The notes: a model not told the origin generated them from the letters alone. A stretch of 64,000 nucleotides of DNA from Hoplostethus atlanticus (GCA_034670405.1 JAXDDX010000012.1:248001-312000); one strand, 5' to 3'. Positions 20,446-34,758 are shown, numbered from the stretch's first letter. Program-made: numbers and translations.

Positions 20446-22480
20446 GAATCAAATCACATTTATTTGTATAGCCCTTAATCACCGTTACAGTCTCTAAGGG
20501 CTTCACAGTGCCCAACATGTGAAACAATAAATGGTTAGTACACGACATCCCCCAGCCTTAGACCCTCACAGAGGACAAGGAAAAACTCCCACAAAACCTT
20601 TTAGGGAAAAATTGGAAGAAACCTTGGGAGGGGCTACTCAGAGAGGGATCCCCCTACCAGGACGGTTGGGCGTGCAGTAGATGCCGAGTTTGGGCAAGCA
20701 GCGTATACACAATGCATAAGAGTTTATTATGGTGGGACATCCAGATCTGATGGGGCGGCATCACAGCAACGGCAGCTCAGTCAGCGTCATCATAGGACTA
20801 GGGGACCATGCAGGCGCCAACACTGCCCAGATAGGAGAACGCAACGCCCGCTCAGTCAGCATCGTCCTAGGAGTGGGGGACCAACCAGACGCCAACTCTG
20901 CCGGGCTGCAGCCTGGAACAGATAGGAGACTCACCCACACACACCCAGACACACACTCTCACTCACACAGACAAACATGACCAGCGTCAGTGGACAGGAG
21001 CAGGTAGACCAGGAGAATAGGACATGTAGGCAGGATGCTAGTATCCATCGGCAGGACCCTGAGCTAGGATGAGCTAACTGGTCTAGCCTTACTCTGAGAA
21101 GAGACTGAGCCACTCCCTCAAGGCTGGTCAAATGACAGAGAGAATAAATGGGTTTTTAGCCTTGACTTAAAGACTTCGATAGAGCCTGCCTCTCTGATCG
21201 AGGCAGGCAGACTGTTCCATAGATAGGGAGCCCGGTAAGAGAAGGCTCTGTTACCTGCAGTTTTCTTTATGACTGCTGGGATAGACAGGTAGCCAGCGTC
21301 CTGTGATGTGAGGGACCTGGCCTGAATTGGTAGCCAGTGTAATGAGGATAGGATGGGCGTTATATTTCCTAGTTTTGGCCAGGATTCTGGCTGCCTCCTG
21401 TTAGCATGGGTCGAATCTTGGCAATATTGCGAAGATGATAAAACGCTGTTTTAGTGGTCTCCTTAATATGCAACTCGAATGAGAGGGTAGGGTCGAATTT
21501 ACCCCGAGGTTTTTAACGTATGGGCTCCGGGAGATTACACAACTATCAAAATTAAGAGTACTATTCTCAAATAAATGTCTATGTCTATCTGGTCCTACAA
21601 TCAGCATCTCAGTTTCATTGCCATTAAGTAGTAAGAAGTTTAGTATAGGGCAGTGTCAGTCTGATCTACTGTAGACTCTAACCTGGCAGACTCCACACCC
21701 CTTGTACCTATATGTCTGGCAGGTTCTCTAATTGTCTGCAACCCGGCGAGCTCTAGGGACACGTGTCACCTCTCTCTTAGACATCTGTCTGTGTTTCTAG
21801 ATAATAAAGCAGCACCTAACCCATTAGGGTGGAGGCCGTCAGCTTTCACCAAGCCGGCTTGCCCCAGAAGGAGGGACAGTTATCTAAAAAGACTAATCCC
21901 TTTTCATCACAAAACTTAGCCAGCCATCATGAGGGAGACTAACCTGCTGTAGTTCTCATCATTACCCCGACACATCTTCCTAGCGAGGTCACAGGTCCTG
22001 GCTATGTTGTACATGGGAGCACCGGTGGCAAATCGGGCCGCACAACTGGCGGCTGGAACTGGCGAGCTCTCCGACGCCCAGGAGACCAGGACAAACTCGT
22101 CACCCACTGCCTATGGGGCTACGCTATCTGGCTAACGATTGGGCTAGTGCTAACGCTCGTGAGCCGACTAGCTGGCAACGTATTTAGACTGTCTGGGGTG
22201 CCCGTCTCGTCTAAGGTAATCGGTACCCTTGCTGGTAACGTTTGGGAGACTAGATCGGGTTGTACAGGGAAGCCGGCGGCTGAGATTAAAATACGCTGGT
22301 GAAAATTGACAGGGTCGGGTAAGAGAAAGAATAAAGTGAATGTGTAGTTGTCTAGTGGAATTCGACAATCTAAAGTTTTAGATGGAGCAAAGTTTAGTGG
22401 AGCTAGACTGTTTGTAAAACACCGGGCGGCTAAAACAGGCGTGTCATAAAGTACAGTACGCCTGTCGTCCAATTATGATA
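20446..22480 (-). mobile_element. Internally deleted L2-clade LINE (teleost type), minus strand
   Basis: Read on the minus strand from right to left. An SGNH/GDSL-esterase-like ORF1 tail is seen near 21780-21900, with a DGLHPNGLGAALLSRN motif whose Asp and His match the catalytic DxxH of that family. Broken reverse-transcriptase C-terminal sequence follows at about 21150-21640: NGNETEMLIVGP, VKNLGVNFDPTLSFE, then RAPYLWNSLPASIREAGSIE and VFKSRLKTHLF. Next come a 3' UTR with GAGTTTTTCCTTGTCC, GGGCTATACAAATAAATGTG and a terminal TTTGA-type repeat at 20446. Endonuclease and most of the polymerase are missing between the two parts. Stops and frameshifts throughout show it is dead. The right boundary is uncertain. 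Confidence 0.8.
20770..20925. repeat. Imperfect tandem duplication inside the LINE 3' region, about 75-bp unit
   Basis: CTCAGTCAGCGTCATCATAG..GGGGACCATGCAGGCGCCAAC recurs as CTCAGTCAGCATCGTCCTAG..GGGGACCAACCAGACGCCAAC. Such duplications are common in LINE 3' UTRs. Confidence 0.75.
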
Positions 22481-25056
22481 CCATTCCTGCTACTTACACC
22501 CACTGTTCATTTCTACACCGCCCGAGAAAAAAAAAACAATTTGGTATTGAAGCTGTCAACTCATAATAGCATTGTGCATGCACTTCTTGATAATTGCCCC
22601 AGCTCCAGTATTTTCCTCAGTAATGTCGTTGCACTGGAACACAATAATGTATTACACTGACAAAAAAAAAAAAAAAAAAAAAAAAGAGAGAGAAAAGTTT
22701 CAGAAGTTTCATGAGCAGAAGGGATAGTGGGAATAGAATATTAATGTGTTATGCTAACTTTGTTTTGGGGATTTTTTTTTTTGCAAACAGACGATTTACT
22801 AGGAGGAAAAACACAGCGCAGACGTTTCCCTCTGCTTTTCTTTCAGCAATCGGTGGCCTAAATGTAATTTATGTGAATAATTACAGATAATCACATTCAA
22901 TTATGCACTTAATGCTAATATGACTAATAATACGATTTAAATGAAGACAGCTTTGACCATTTATAATTTACCAAACCAGACTCAGAAGCATTGCTTGGTA
23001 ATTGAAAAGCTGCTTTTGCTTTTGAGTGTTGGTTTAATCTTTCATCCCGCCCCAAACCCCCCAAACCAGGTTTTGACAGCAGGCTGAATGTGCAGGTGGT
23101 CTTAACAGCGACTTAGTGGTCATGATCGTAAATATTGGTGTAATATAACCTGGACCTACTGCACATACACTTCACGGTCTGTAAAGGTCACGTCATGGAG
23201 CGCCATCAAACTCACCATGAAACTGGCGCGTTACACAGATCGCTCTCGTGTTCATCACATCTCAGCACATGATTATGTGCGCACCGAGTTGGTCGCGACT
23301 TTGACATGCTGTATTTCGTACCGCAGTCCTCAAACGGCGGTCTTCCCCCACAGGGTATGTCTCATGCGGTCACCAGTGGGTAGACAGTTAAGGCGATGAG
23401 CAGTGATTGGTTGAAGTGTAGAAGGTGACCTTTGCTAAGGAGTGGCAGCACCATTAGCTAAAGGTCAAACCAGACGACACATTAAACATTACCGACAGCT
23501 CCACCGGCCCTGACATGTGACCACACAGGAGCACGAACTGGCCAGCAGTCATGGCATAAATGGATTGATTGGGTTGCGTAGCCCATGTGTGGTTTCAATT
23601 CGATAAGGGACACTGACAGTGATGGACTGTTTCTCTATGCCTATATTACGGCAGGCACGTACTTGATAGTACTATACAACAAATAGGAGACTGCTATGAA
23701 AAGGACTTATAGTCCTTATTCCCACAGCGGCTTCCCACTCGGGCGGGAAACTCTACCCAGAAGAAGCTAATAGCACGTGCAATCGGCAATCCAATCAAGC
23801 TAACTAGCTACTTCTTCAACACATAAGTGAGGACTTCACTAGATCTTAATGTTAATTATCTAAGGAACAACAACTACAACGACTTTGCTTGAATTTAACA
23901 GGGCTATTAGCTAGTTAGCGACTAGCTAGCTTCTTCGACTAGATTCCGGTAGCTAGGTATGGTGGGCCAACATATTTCCCTCTGGATGCTTCTACTAACC
24001 CATTCTCAGACTTATCAAAACATTAAAGTTTCACAAGGCCCCATTAATTATACACCAATATAATTCTGACTGTAATTCCTTGACCTCGACTCGTCCTCTG
24101 GACTGTGGGTAGCATACGTCTGCATCTGGGTGGTTATTGACCTGCAGGCCCTGGTAACACTAGTGACATTGCCGTGGCTCAGACTGATGTGGATAATGGA
24201 GGAAAGGGACGACCTTTATGATGAATTAATAATTGATAGAGTAATTGGGTCGGTCTCTTACTAGGCCAAAGGAAGCCAACGTTCTGCCTCTCACGACTCA
24301 AAGAGAGCCATTATTCTGCTCTGTGTGGCCAGCAAAGGGCAAACAGCAGATCAAATATTCACCATGGAGAGCACACACGCAATTATCCCCGACTTAATGG
24401 GGCTGACTCCAAGAAACGGCTTTCCTAAATGCAGTGGACTGGAGCTGGCCACAGTCCGCGGTCACCTTGGAGGAGTTGGTCAACAGCGCTGCTGATACGT
24501 ACCGTAAAAAGCAGCGGCGTCGGAAATGATGTTCATCTGGTTTCGTCAACAGAGCAGCAGGGATGTGATTAAATATAAAAGGGTTGGGGGAAAGATATTT
24601 CCACTGCGATTAGTGTAGATTGTACCTGCCACCGAATTGTCTGATGGGAGATGATGATCTTACGGAGTGTGGTGCCATCCACTTCCTATCATGTCACTCC
24701 TCCAGTTCTCTCTCTCTCTCTCTCTGTCGCTCTCTCTCTCTTTGACGTGGAGATAAATGCACTCTGCCATCTTCCCTTGAATGCTGCCGAGGTTTGCATA
24801 TCAACTTTTGACAGCGCGGCTTCGGCATCCATTAAGACATAATTATGTTAAAGATCTTTTATCTATTATTTGGTGCTTAGCTGTGCGCGCAAATCGCAGC
24901 GAGGTCAAGCTCAAATCGAAGCCCGGTGTTTAGTGACTCTGAGTGCCTTGGTGGTTTTGTAATTGGCCTTTTGAACGCTAATGGTACATCATGATTGATG
25001 GGCTCCTCAATTTGAGGCCCGATGTATGCTTTTTGCCTATCAGGAAAAGCATTAAA

Positions 25057-25058
<2 letters not shown>

Positions 25059-25092
<34 letters not shown>
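25059..25092. repeat. GA microsatellite
   Basis: About 17 AG units. Confidence 0.95.
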
Positions 25093-25095
<3 letters not shown>

Positions 25096-25995
25096 GTTTC
25101 TCAGCTTTTCAGCGCATGACAATATATCTTGCTTGGTCTTTTTCTGGGCTGAAACTGGGCACAGTTTCCATGACTGACTGGTTGGTACTCTAGTAATGAA
25201 ATAAACTGTTTGTGTTGTGTTTCTTTGCACTGTGCGAATGGTAGAAAGTAAGATACATAGAAAGGTGGAGAGAGAGAGAGGGGGGTTCAGTGGGTTCTCC
25301 ATAGCAGCAAAGGTGAGCTGCCCTGCTTGACTTATGGAAAACACTGCATATTATCCGACTCCGGCTCGCTCGCTCACGCACACTCAGTGAATACTGCATG
25401 TATGATGAATAATTCCTATTTGTGTTGGCTCTGCGGCGCTCCCCCTCCGCTGGCCCCTCATACATTATTTGTTGTGGTATTGTTTTCCAGCTGTGAGAGT
25501 ACTCAACGCTTCGCCTCTCCAGACACATCAGGAGTGTAGGGAGCTTTTGGCTGTTTGCAGTTTCACACAAGGCGACTTAACTCAATGCTTTTGTTTCATT
25601 TATTTATATATTTCTATCATGAAACAACCCTCACCCCCCACGCATGCATTAACAAAACCTGGAATAATAGCTAAAAATGGATTGCTTTTAACACAAGTGG
25701 AACAAAAGACTTCGCAGCCGAGACATGTTCTTTGAAGTGTACTTCCCGACGCTCACAGCTGTGTCGACGCTCAGCCGATCACCTTGTGAATTCTCCCGGC
25801 AACGCGCCGACGGGTTCAAACTCACAAGCCGGCTAAAGAGGAGACGAGCGGATAACAGTCCATAGTTTACAAAACCCATTTTGTTTCCAATCCCCACCCC
25901 CCCCCCCCAGCGTGGGACGTGAGTTGAAAAGCATGAGGCGAGATGCGCACAGCAGGTGGCTGTAAACCAAACTGAAAGTCTGCGAAACAAACCAA

Positions 25996-25998
<3 letters not shown>

Positions 25999-26043
<45 letters not shown>

Positions 26044-26050
26044 CTCTCTC
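25999..26050. repeat. CT microsatellite
   Basis: About 25 CT units with one G interruption. Confidence 0.95.
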
Positions 26051-26765
26051 GCAGTGACGAGGGATCAAAAGCAAGACTGCTGACACACACAAAACAACAA
26101 GGCTTGACGCCGAGCTCGAGTGGATTTCTTTTACTGTATGGGTTTTGGTGCGAGCGTCCCATGCCGGATATGTAGAAGCTGTCTGATTAGCTCTGAGACA
26201 GTGCTCAGGGCAGGTGGGCTGAAAGGGGCCGTCTGGAGCCCTGCTGTGATGAAAAGCGTCTGGTTATCACACACATCTGATTGGATGGTGTTTAATTGCT
26301 GCACGCTGGTTGGATGGCTGGTTGGTTGTAACCAAAGCTGGCCTGGGCTTGGTTTATGTGCGTATGTGCAGGATAAAAGCATGCAGAGATGCACCATATG
26401 GCATGGGAGCGATAAATGAGACTCTTTATGGGTTTCATACCACTCCTGCACGTTTCCTCTTGCTCCCCTACTCACTGTAAATTTCTATATTTATGTGCGG
26501 ATAAAGGGAAGGGAGGGAAATGAGATTGATGAGCAGGGCGCTGTGTGCACGGCCGGTAGATTTCAGCATCCACTGTTTACCCTGACTTGACAATCCACAA
26601 CTGCAGCATCCGCGAGACCAATGCCTCAGAAAGCCGTTTGATAGCCTTGTTTTTAAAAAGTCAACGTTCTGTTTCACTGCCTCCAACGCCGAAGTATAGG
26701 ATGCAACGCAGCCTCAAATTGAAATGAAGAGCAGAGAAGCGTGAGCGAAAGCAAAATCATAAAAG

Positions 26766-26784
26766 GGGGGGGGGGGGGGGGGGG
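26766..26784. repeat. Homopolymer G run
   Basis: 18-19 consecutive G. The length is prone to sequencing error. Confidence 0.85.
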
Positions 26785-27863
26785 CCAGAGACGATTGACT
26801 AATCCAGCACAAACCCAGGATCTGGGTCCTATTGACTTGCTGTCAGCGTAATCCATATCATAACCATCTGCTCCAGTGCTGTGAAACACCGAGGGCATAT
26901 TAGTTGTACGTCTCCTGTGAGGGTTTCGGCTGACAGCAGCCTGAAGGGCTCCATAGAGTCATTTGGAAGAGTACCTGTAAAGCCACGCCATGTGAATCCT
27001 AATTCTGTTATTGTGTCTGTCTGCTGGAAGCTCAATACTTGTCTTACCTCGGTGAACATAGAAACACTCCGTAGCTAATGCCTCGGGGTCGTGCCGCCTG
27101 CCGATCGGCGCCGTCTGTGGAGGCTGATCTTCATTTTGTCACACGAAATGTTTGATGTTTGATTAGGACAATATGGTATCGACTAACATCAAGTTCCAGG
27201 ATTGTTTTCAGCGACCATCGGCGTCTGGATTGGTATTATTTTGACTGACAGCTGTCTCTGTTTACATCTGGCCCGGTTCATAATAAAGAGGATAGACAGA
27301 GCTGTAGTCCAGACTCTCCCTTTGTGAGCCCACATATAATAACCTCTGCAGGCCAGAACACACAGAGGTCATTTTCTGTCAACCACCTCCAATAACCCTC
27401 TATTCAGCCCTGCCCGGGATCCGGGGACGCACTAGTCCACCGAACAACTGGGCCGACTGGGGGGGCTTTAATGAAACCTGCTGAGTTCCCCCATTTCCAC
27501 TGTGACACTGGAATAATAACCAATACAACAAGTGAACTGCCTGTCTGCAAGCCCAGCCATCAGTCTGCCTCCCTGCCTGTCTGTCTGCTTGTCTTTGGCC
27601 TTGACCTTGAACACTGACTTTGACACTCAGGTGCATCTCACTTCCATTGGCTCGGTTTATTATTTGTCACGGTGGAAGACGCGACGTCGGTTAGACACGA
27701 CGGCCCGGGCAGGCAGCGAGGCGGACGGGACAGCGGCGATAGGCGGGCCGTCCTAATCTACTGTCGCTCATTAAATATCAAGTGGGCTGCAGGGATAACA
27801 GAGTGTGACAATGCAGGATAAAGCGCTATTCATTCTGCATCCATTCCCGTTGCCCTCTCTGTT

Positions 27864-27866
<3 letters not shown>

Positions 27867-27899
<33 letters not shown>
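27867..27899. repeat. CT microsatellite
   Basis: About 16 CT units. Confidence 0.95.
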
Positions 27900-27902
<3 letters not shown>

Positions 27903-30900
27903 TGCTCGCTCTCCCTCTCTCGTTTGGCGGTGTTGTCCAAGGTCTGATCCCTGCGCTTAGTTTTAATATCTTCCTCTCCATCGGGGGAATCTCACAAAAT
28001 GAAACATTGTGAGCAAACCAAGGACTTCTTGTTTTTGTGTGTACGGATGTGTTTGTCCATGTGAGTGTGTGTGTGTGAGTGTGTGTGTGTGTGTGTGCCT
28101 CCCTGAGCTATTACTGTAGTCTGAACTGCCCGACTGATGAGTCAATACATGCAGCACAATCCGTAGCTTTTAGCAGAAAGCCAATATGCTGCCGTATCGA
28201 CTCGTCTAAAGATAAAACAACGTTATATTTTGGTGGCTTAAGCATCTGAAAAGCTCCAAATAGTGTCGGGTCCAGGGAGGGAGGCACAGAGAAGGAGAAC
28301 GAGAGGGTGTAACGAGAGGAGGGCTGGTTAGAGAGATGTTACAGTTCTTTTGCTGGCACATTTAGGCCAAGGTTTTCCCGGTGATTTATAGACTCGCACA
28401 AGCCCTGGTTTTATTGAGTACGACGGCAGCGTACGGATGCTGCGGACGCCACCGTTATAATTGGGCTCCTGCTATTTGTTTGTTTGCTGCACTGGGCAGC
28501 TCACAGCTAATCCCATGCAAATCCACATAATAGAAAGGCTTTCTGACCAACGGAGCTGTCAACTGACCCCCGAATCAAACGGAGAAGCAAACACATTACT
28601 TTAAAGTGGACAGAGGATACACACACTCACAGACAGCCACATATTGGATGGATTCGGGGGGTCCACGCCTCGGAGGGGAATTAATTTGGTTCTCTTTAAA
28701 AGACAAGCCCGCAGAGTTAAAGAGAGATGATCACCGGGCTGTCGGCCGACATATGGAGATGGACCCTGGGAGACACTGAGAATGAAGATAAAGCTGTTTT
28801 TCAGCCGCCGTGAGGAGAGTAATGTTATCGGGTTAGCTAGACAGATGAACAGCGGCGATGGAGAGTGGTGAGCGGGGCACCCTTATAAATAAAAGTTAAG
28901 AGGGATCCTCCTTGTTGTGAGTCATTATAGATCGGCTCCCTAAACAGTCAACACCAGCTCCAAACTGCCCCGGCTATCAATCTCCCGGCCTCTCTGTAAA
29001 TGCCAGGAGCCAATAATTAATGATAGATTGGCGGCTAATGAAAGATTTACGCAGACTAAAGGATACTTGGCAACCAGGTAGCCTGCAGGAGCCTTCTGAG
29101 CTACGACAGCCAAACGCCATCAATCGCGCCCCTGGAGACACAAGTGCACATAATGGCCCGACAGTCAAAGCAATGACAATTGTAGGTGAGGTTTAAAAAA
29201 AAAACTAAAAAAAAACAAAACAGCAGCTAGGCGTCCGCCGGTCACCAGTGGTGACACGCAGCAGAAGGCGGCCTGGTCGGCCGAGAGCATCCTCGTGACA
29301 GCGCAGACAGCCGTTTAACCTCCAGCCCCCTCCAGGCGTGTCGGGGGTGGGGGGGGGGAGAGGTTCAGAGCCTCACACTCTTGACAAAATATTTAATTCC
29401 GACTTAAAAGGTTATTTCACGATAACACACAGTCCCCCTCGCCTCCTTTCTCTCTCTCGCCTCCTTCCCCTCCACAGCATTCAATTTATTTCCTTCAGAA
29501 GCACGGTTCACTGGTTACTGTAGTTGACTCCCTCTCCCTCTACAGCTGCTGGCTTATTAAGTTTCCATGGCAACGTGCCGCATCCACTTGTGTTTTATTC
29601 CAGCCTGTTGGGACCCCACAGGGTAAAGCTTTAAGCCGGGACACCAGGAAGCAATGGGTTTAAGGGGGGAGGGAAGGACGAGCGGCGGCGCCGCCAAGGA
29701 GAGGGATTGTCGGAGAATTGCTCATTGCCCTCCGCTCCATTTAACCCGCTACGAGGCGGAGGAGCCGCGGCGGGGTTTTCGATGTCATTGTGCCCTCCTT
29801 GCATCATGCCAAATATTAAAACAACCAATAGGAGTTGACCTTGAAAAGCACCTGTGTGGATGAAAGCGTCTTTGAGCCCATTCCAATAAAACACTGTGCT
29901 AATAAATAACCGCTGTAACTCAATTCTTCCGTTCTGGTGTTTTCCTCCCCGCCGCCGCCTGCAGGCTCAGAGTGACGACCGCCAAGCTAATATGGACCGC
30001 CACTGATTAGATCATACATTTTCATTTCATTACTTAATTATCAATTCAACTCTGTGGGACCTTTTGGAAAGAGAAGAGATGTAATCTAACACAGTGTGAG
30101 TTAATAACGCTGTTTTAAATGCATACAAAGCTTTTTTCGAGATATTTCTTTCCAAAGAGATAGTTAATTATTTTGCGTGCCGAGCGAGAAATCGCCTCGT
30201 CTCAAATTACTCTTCAAGGTATTAGATTATTAGATTGAGAATTTCAGCTCTAATTTGATGCGGTTCTCTCAAGACGTCTGCAGCCACATTATAGTCTTCA
30301 TTAATTGTCAATTGAATGAAAGGCCGCAGATTTCATTAACGTCAGACCCACGTAATCAAGGCTCCTTTGAAATGTATCCCTCTTGTAACATACAGCTCGG
30401 CACGGGGAGGAGAACCCGCCCACGGTGTGAGTCATTTCACTGACAGATTGCCGCTCGATGTCCTCGGACCACACCTGCACGCAGTCGGCGCCCAGTCGAC
30501 GGACTCGGCGCGGGTCGAGTTCGCGGTAAAACGGGTGTAAAAATGATGAATGCATCCTGCGAGATGATAATAACAGTGACTGTTTCTTGGAGGATTTGGC
30601 TCGTTGGAAGCCAGACTTATGAAAACACTTAATCTGCTTAGAAAGGATAATTAGAGACAATGAATGTGAATCCTCATTGTTTATCCCTCGGCCGGCGTAA
30701 CAGCATCAGCAACGCAACGCCATCCATTTCTCCTCTTCATGACAGAGATATTAAAATCGACCTCGTCACTTGTCGGACGGAAATTAAAAGATTATAACGA
30801 GAAAAGAGAAAAGACGACAGAAGGAATTAAACACAAAATGAATGATAAAAGTGATTTTTCTTTTCTTTTTTCTCAATGTCTTTTGGTGTTAAAAAAAAAA

Positions 30901-33700
30901 AAAAAAAAAGACAAAGAAGCACCACGCGGATTTCAGCTGTGTAAGTCGGGTCTGCTTTAATAGAGTTTAAGGTCATCGGGGGCCAGATGTGAGATGGCGA
31001 GTGGTCTCGCTGAGTCTCGAGCTAGCTGAACTCAAAACCTTGCACATCCACACACACCTCACCTCACCCGATCGCTATGGAAACCCCCGACACCATCACT
31101 CCCACAACTACCCTCTCCTCGGTAATCCTCGGGCCGTAAGGAAATGATACTGAAGCATGACTGAAAGGAATGGATTGTCGAGGTGTGTAGTGGGAAGCCT
31201 TTATGGTTCTAGTTATCCCTCAACACCTGGGCAAAGGGGGGGGAGGTGGGGAGGGAGGGGGGGAGGGTTCAGGAGGATGTGGGTACAGAATCAATATGGA
31301 GCCACAGAGTAGTGGGAGTTGAGCCAACCAGCCTGCTGGTGTGTGTTTCTGCTCTCACATATATGTGTGTGTTTGCATGCATTTGTGTGTGTGTGTGCTC
31401 ATGCCCATGATTGCCTGCATGCGCCTTTAAGGGAATTGCTTGTGATTAGCCAGAGTTTATCAGCAGCCCGGGTGTAAATACCACATGTAATGCATTCACT
31501 GCCTACCATCGGGGTCAGGCACAAAGGGATCATTCTGTCAGCGCGGTGATCTCATCGCTGAGCAATCTCTTCCCCCGTTACTGCCACGGCCTCGGTCTGT
31601 CGGCCGAGTCTATTGGCCATCAGACGCCTCTATAAACAGGAGGCTGTCCACTTATTTTTTCCTATTGTTCCTCCTTTTCTTCTGCACAAGTGAACACAGA
31701 CGCCCAAATCATCCCTGTGTCCCCGGTAGATCGTCGGCTCTGGTGCTCCATGCTAACATTGTAACACACACTAAAAATACATTATATTAAAAGTGAGAAA
31801 ATGAGAACTTTGTAGCATTTCATACTGTTTCCATAGGAAGTGAAATGCGATGGGATCCCACCTCCTTTCAGTCTAACGTGAAAATGAACAGGAGTGTGAA
31901 ACTGAGGGTGTGAGTAATTTCACCAACGGGCAAACCTCCAAAAAAACACAAAGGTGCATTCCTTTAACACAGCACTGAACATATGAGTTCACCGTCTCCA
32001 ACCAGAACCTTATATGGCGTTTCCACTACTCCGCTTGCTTACTGAGAGGAGGCGGAGATGGGGGAGATTTGATATAGGATAGACGGAAGAGGAGAGGGAG
32101 CAACGGGGCCGGGGGGGGGGGGGCAAGGGAGTGGAGGAAGGGATGATAGGGAGTAAAAAAAAAAAAAAAAAAAAACAGCAAGGGGAGTAAAGAACGAAGA
32201 AGAAGGGATACAATGAAGAAGAGGATGATAGGGGTGAGAGAGAGAGAGATAGAGGGGAGGTATCAACTCCCCCCTTCCAATCTGGTGTTGTTGAGCAGAG
32301 GTAGTAGCAGAGCACACATTCCATTAGGCAGTAAATATTGACTCAGCAGCGAACAACTGGTTTCTATTGCATGGCAAACAAAGCCATTGTGTACCTGGCA
32401 GCCCTGAAAGGCCTCTGTTTGCACATCACGCTCACGGCTGATAAGTGGGCAGGCTCATTCACTGCGGGGGTCTTATACCACTTCCTGTTTGTCTCTCTCT
32501 CTCTCTCTCTCTTTCTCTATCTGTCCATGTCTGTGTTTCAGCCTGCCTGTCTCCCTCTCCTGGCCTCGAGCCACCAGGCCGACAACCTTGACTGTAATCC
32601 TCCTTCACATCACTCCTCCTATGCAGCAATAACTGATGGCACTGATAGTGAGAAACCGCACGGTCGCCAAGTGTACAGTCATAAGCATTGACCAATCAGA
32701 CACCTGGCGATACAAATGGCTGCAGTAATATTTACCTTGATGACGGTACTGAGGGCCGGGCTGTTTGTCTGCAGATTATATGGTGTGTTTTCATAGTGAC
32801 CTCTGAACCCTGCAGCTCTCAGACGAATTTGTGGCCTGGGAGGGGACTGCACCTTATCATCCAGTGCGTGGTCCACACCCTGTTCCTGTCCTGAAATGAT
32901 GCATGACATACACTCCAACTATTGCACCACATGGGCTGACTCAGACGACTAGGGCACCGGGGTTGTGTCACATACACCAAGGAGCTATTGTGTCGTGTGT
33001 TCGGTGGAAGAACTAGAGCCGATGGCGTCATCGATCTGTGTGAAGCAGACGATTACACAGGTGCAAGGTCACAGTCTACATTTTCATTATTGTCACATGT
33101 AGGGATTTTCACTAGAGAAATTACAGGATGAGATTTGCTTTGTCATTAAAGCTGCCGGGAAACTCCACATGGCGAAGGGCCAAAGGGACGGAGAGGCGGA
33201 GAAGATGTAACGTCGGTGAGTCATGCCTTTTAGGGTTAAGGTTGGATTTGTCCAGCAGGAAGTGTCCATGCCTGACACCGGAATGTCATTCAGGCAAATA
33301 GAGTGTAAATAAACAGCCTCACGTTGTGATTTCAGGTGGATTTTACATCAAATCTTGCCTAGTTTTCCGGTTTTCCATCACCTGCAGCAAAATCCTTTCC
33401 TGGTCGGATGGTAAGTTATGGTTAGTGTGTGTGCAGAGGGATGATGAAACTTGGCAACAGACAGGCAATCATCTCAGTGGTATAAAAGCTACCTGTTACT
33501 ATGATATATACAAAGCAGTGTTGAAACGCCACAATGCAGCATTGCGCAACAACCGTGGGTTTTGTACCATTACTTGTGATTCAGTCCGCTAGAATGTGCC
33601 GGAAGATGCTGTAATTACACGGCACAACACGCAAAAAAACCTGAACTGTTATCAACTGCGATTTCGTAGGTGTCTGAAAACACAGACACACAGCTACGTG

Positions 33701-33705
<5 letters not shown>

Positions 33706-33754
<49 letters not shown>
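33706..33754. repeat. CA microsatellite
   Basis: About 24 CA units. Confidence 0.95.
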
Positions 33755-33757
<3 letters not shown>

Positions 33758-34725
33758 CCCCTGCCAAGCCCGACTGCGCTTCTACCAAAATGACACCTAC
33801 ATTCAAGTATCCGGCGGGTGGTATGTAGGTGTTTGTGGCACATTGTAATTACATTGCTTTTGTCACCGTGTGATGTACCAACAGATGTTCGTGGAGGGAC
33901 TGCCCAGGAAGGCGCAGCGCTGTTTATCACAATCTGCCGCGAGTCCTGTAATATCAGCCAGAGATTGAAGACTTTAATACTGCTGCTCCACAGCAAAGAA
34001 AAACGGCAGTAAAAATGAAAGCCAACCCATCAAAGCACAATATGTCCTGGCGACAGCCTTGCAGAATGCTGCCTCCCCCCTCCTCCTCCCCACACCCACA
34101 ATCTCATCCACCTCCCCCCCATCTCCCCATATCTTAGTCTCCCTCTTCTCTTCTCCCCATCCATTTGTTTCCCTCATCCCTCCTGCTATCTTTCCACCAC
34201 CCGCTTCCTCTGCCTCCTCTCTCCCACAGTACCACTGGTGGTGCCGGGGCCCCGCTGGGCTGCCGCTGGACAGGCGGCGGCATCGCAGCACAGTCGCCGC
34301 GATAAGCCGGCTTCACCGTGACCTTTCCATTGTTCAGTGTGGCAGTTGGCGACGCCGGGGGACGGGAGTCTTTCCAAATCAAATATTTGATTCATAAACA
34401 CCGGGGCCCCTGAGTCGAGGAGGGCCGAGGTGCATGTAATCCCCGTCGGCGGACCAGGGGGACCTTCGATTCTGAAGAGCCAAAGATGACAGAGGTGGAG
34501 AAAATCCTCATGGATCGACTCAGCGCTCGCCGTCTCGCTGCGACTAAATGTCAGGTTTTAGTATGCAGCTGGAAAAAAAGCACACGGAGGAGCGTCATCT
34601 GAATAATGTGACTGTCAGCCTCTCAGCTAGCACCCCCAACTCCACTCCACTCTCCCCTCGGTTCATCCACACGTCCCCCTGGGAGGAATCTGCTACGATT
34701 TACTGAAACACACTGCACACTACAT

Positions 34726-34726
34726 G

Positions 34727-34756
<30 letters not shown>
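34726..34756. repeat. CA microsatellite
   Basis: About 15 CA units, with a shorter CA run at 34778-34788. Confidence 0.9.

Positions 34757-34758
<2 letters not shown>

Larger units (their letters stand above)
22481..28360. other. Intergenic sequence with possible conserved blocks
   Basis: No gene is visible. An A-run followed by GA units lies at 22662-22694. The 22740-23060 block is AT-rich, unique-looking and rich in homeodomain-type words (AATTA, TAAT, ATTTA), a candidate noncoding element. CT/GA microsatellites lie at about 24708-24741, 25059-25092, 25999-26050 and 27867-27899, and a G run at 26766-26784. Confidence 0.5.

Noticed and set aside
20729-20980. Tandem-repeat protein candidate
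   Set aside because: It is the duplicated 3' UTR of the minus-strand LINE.
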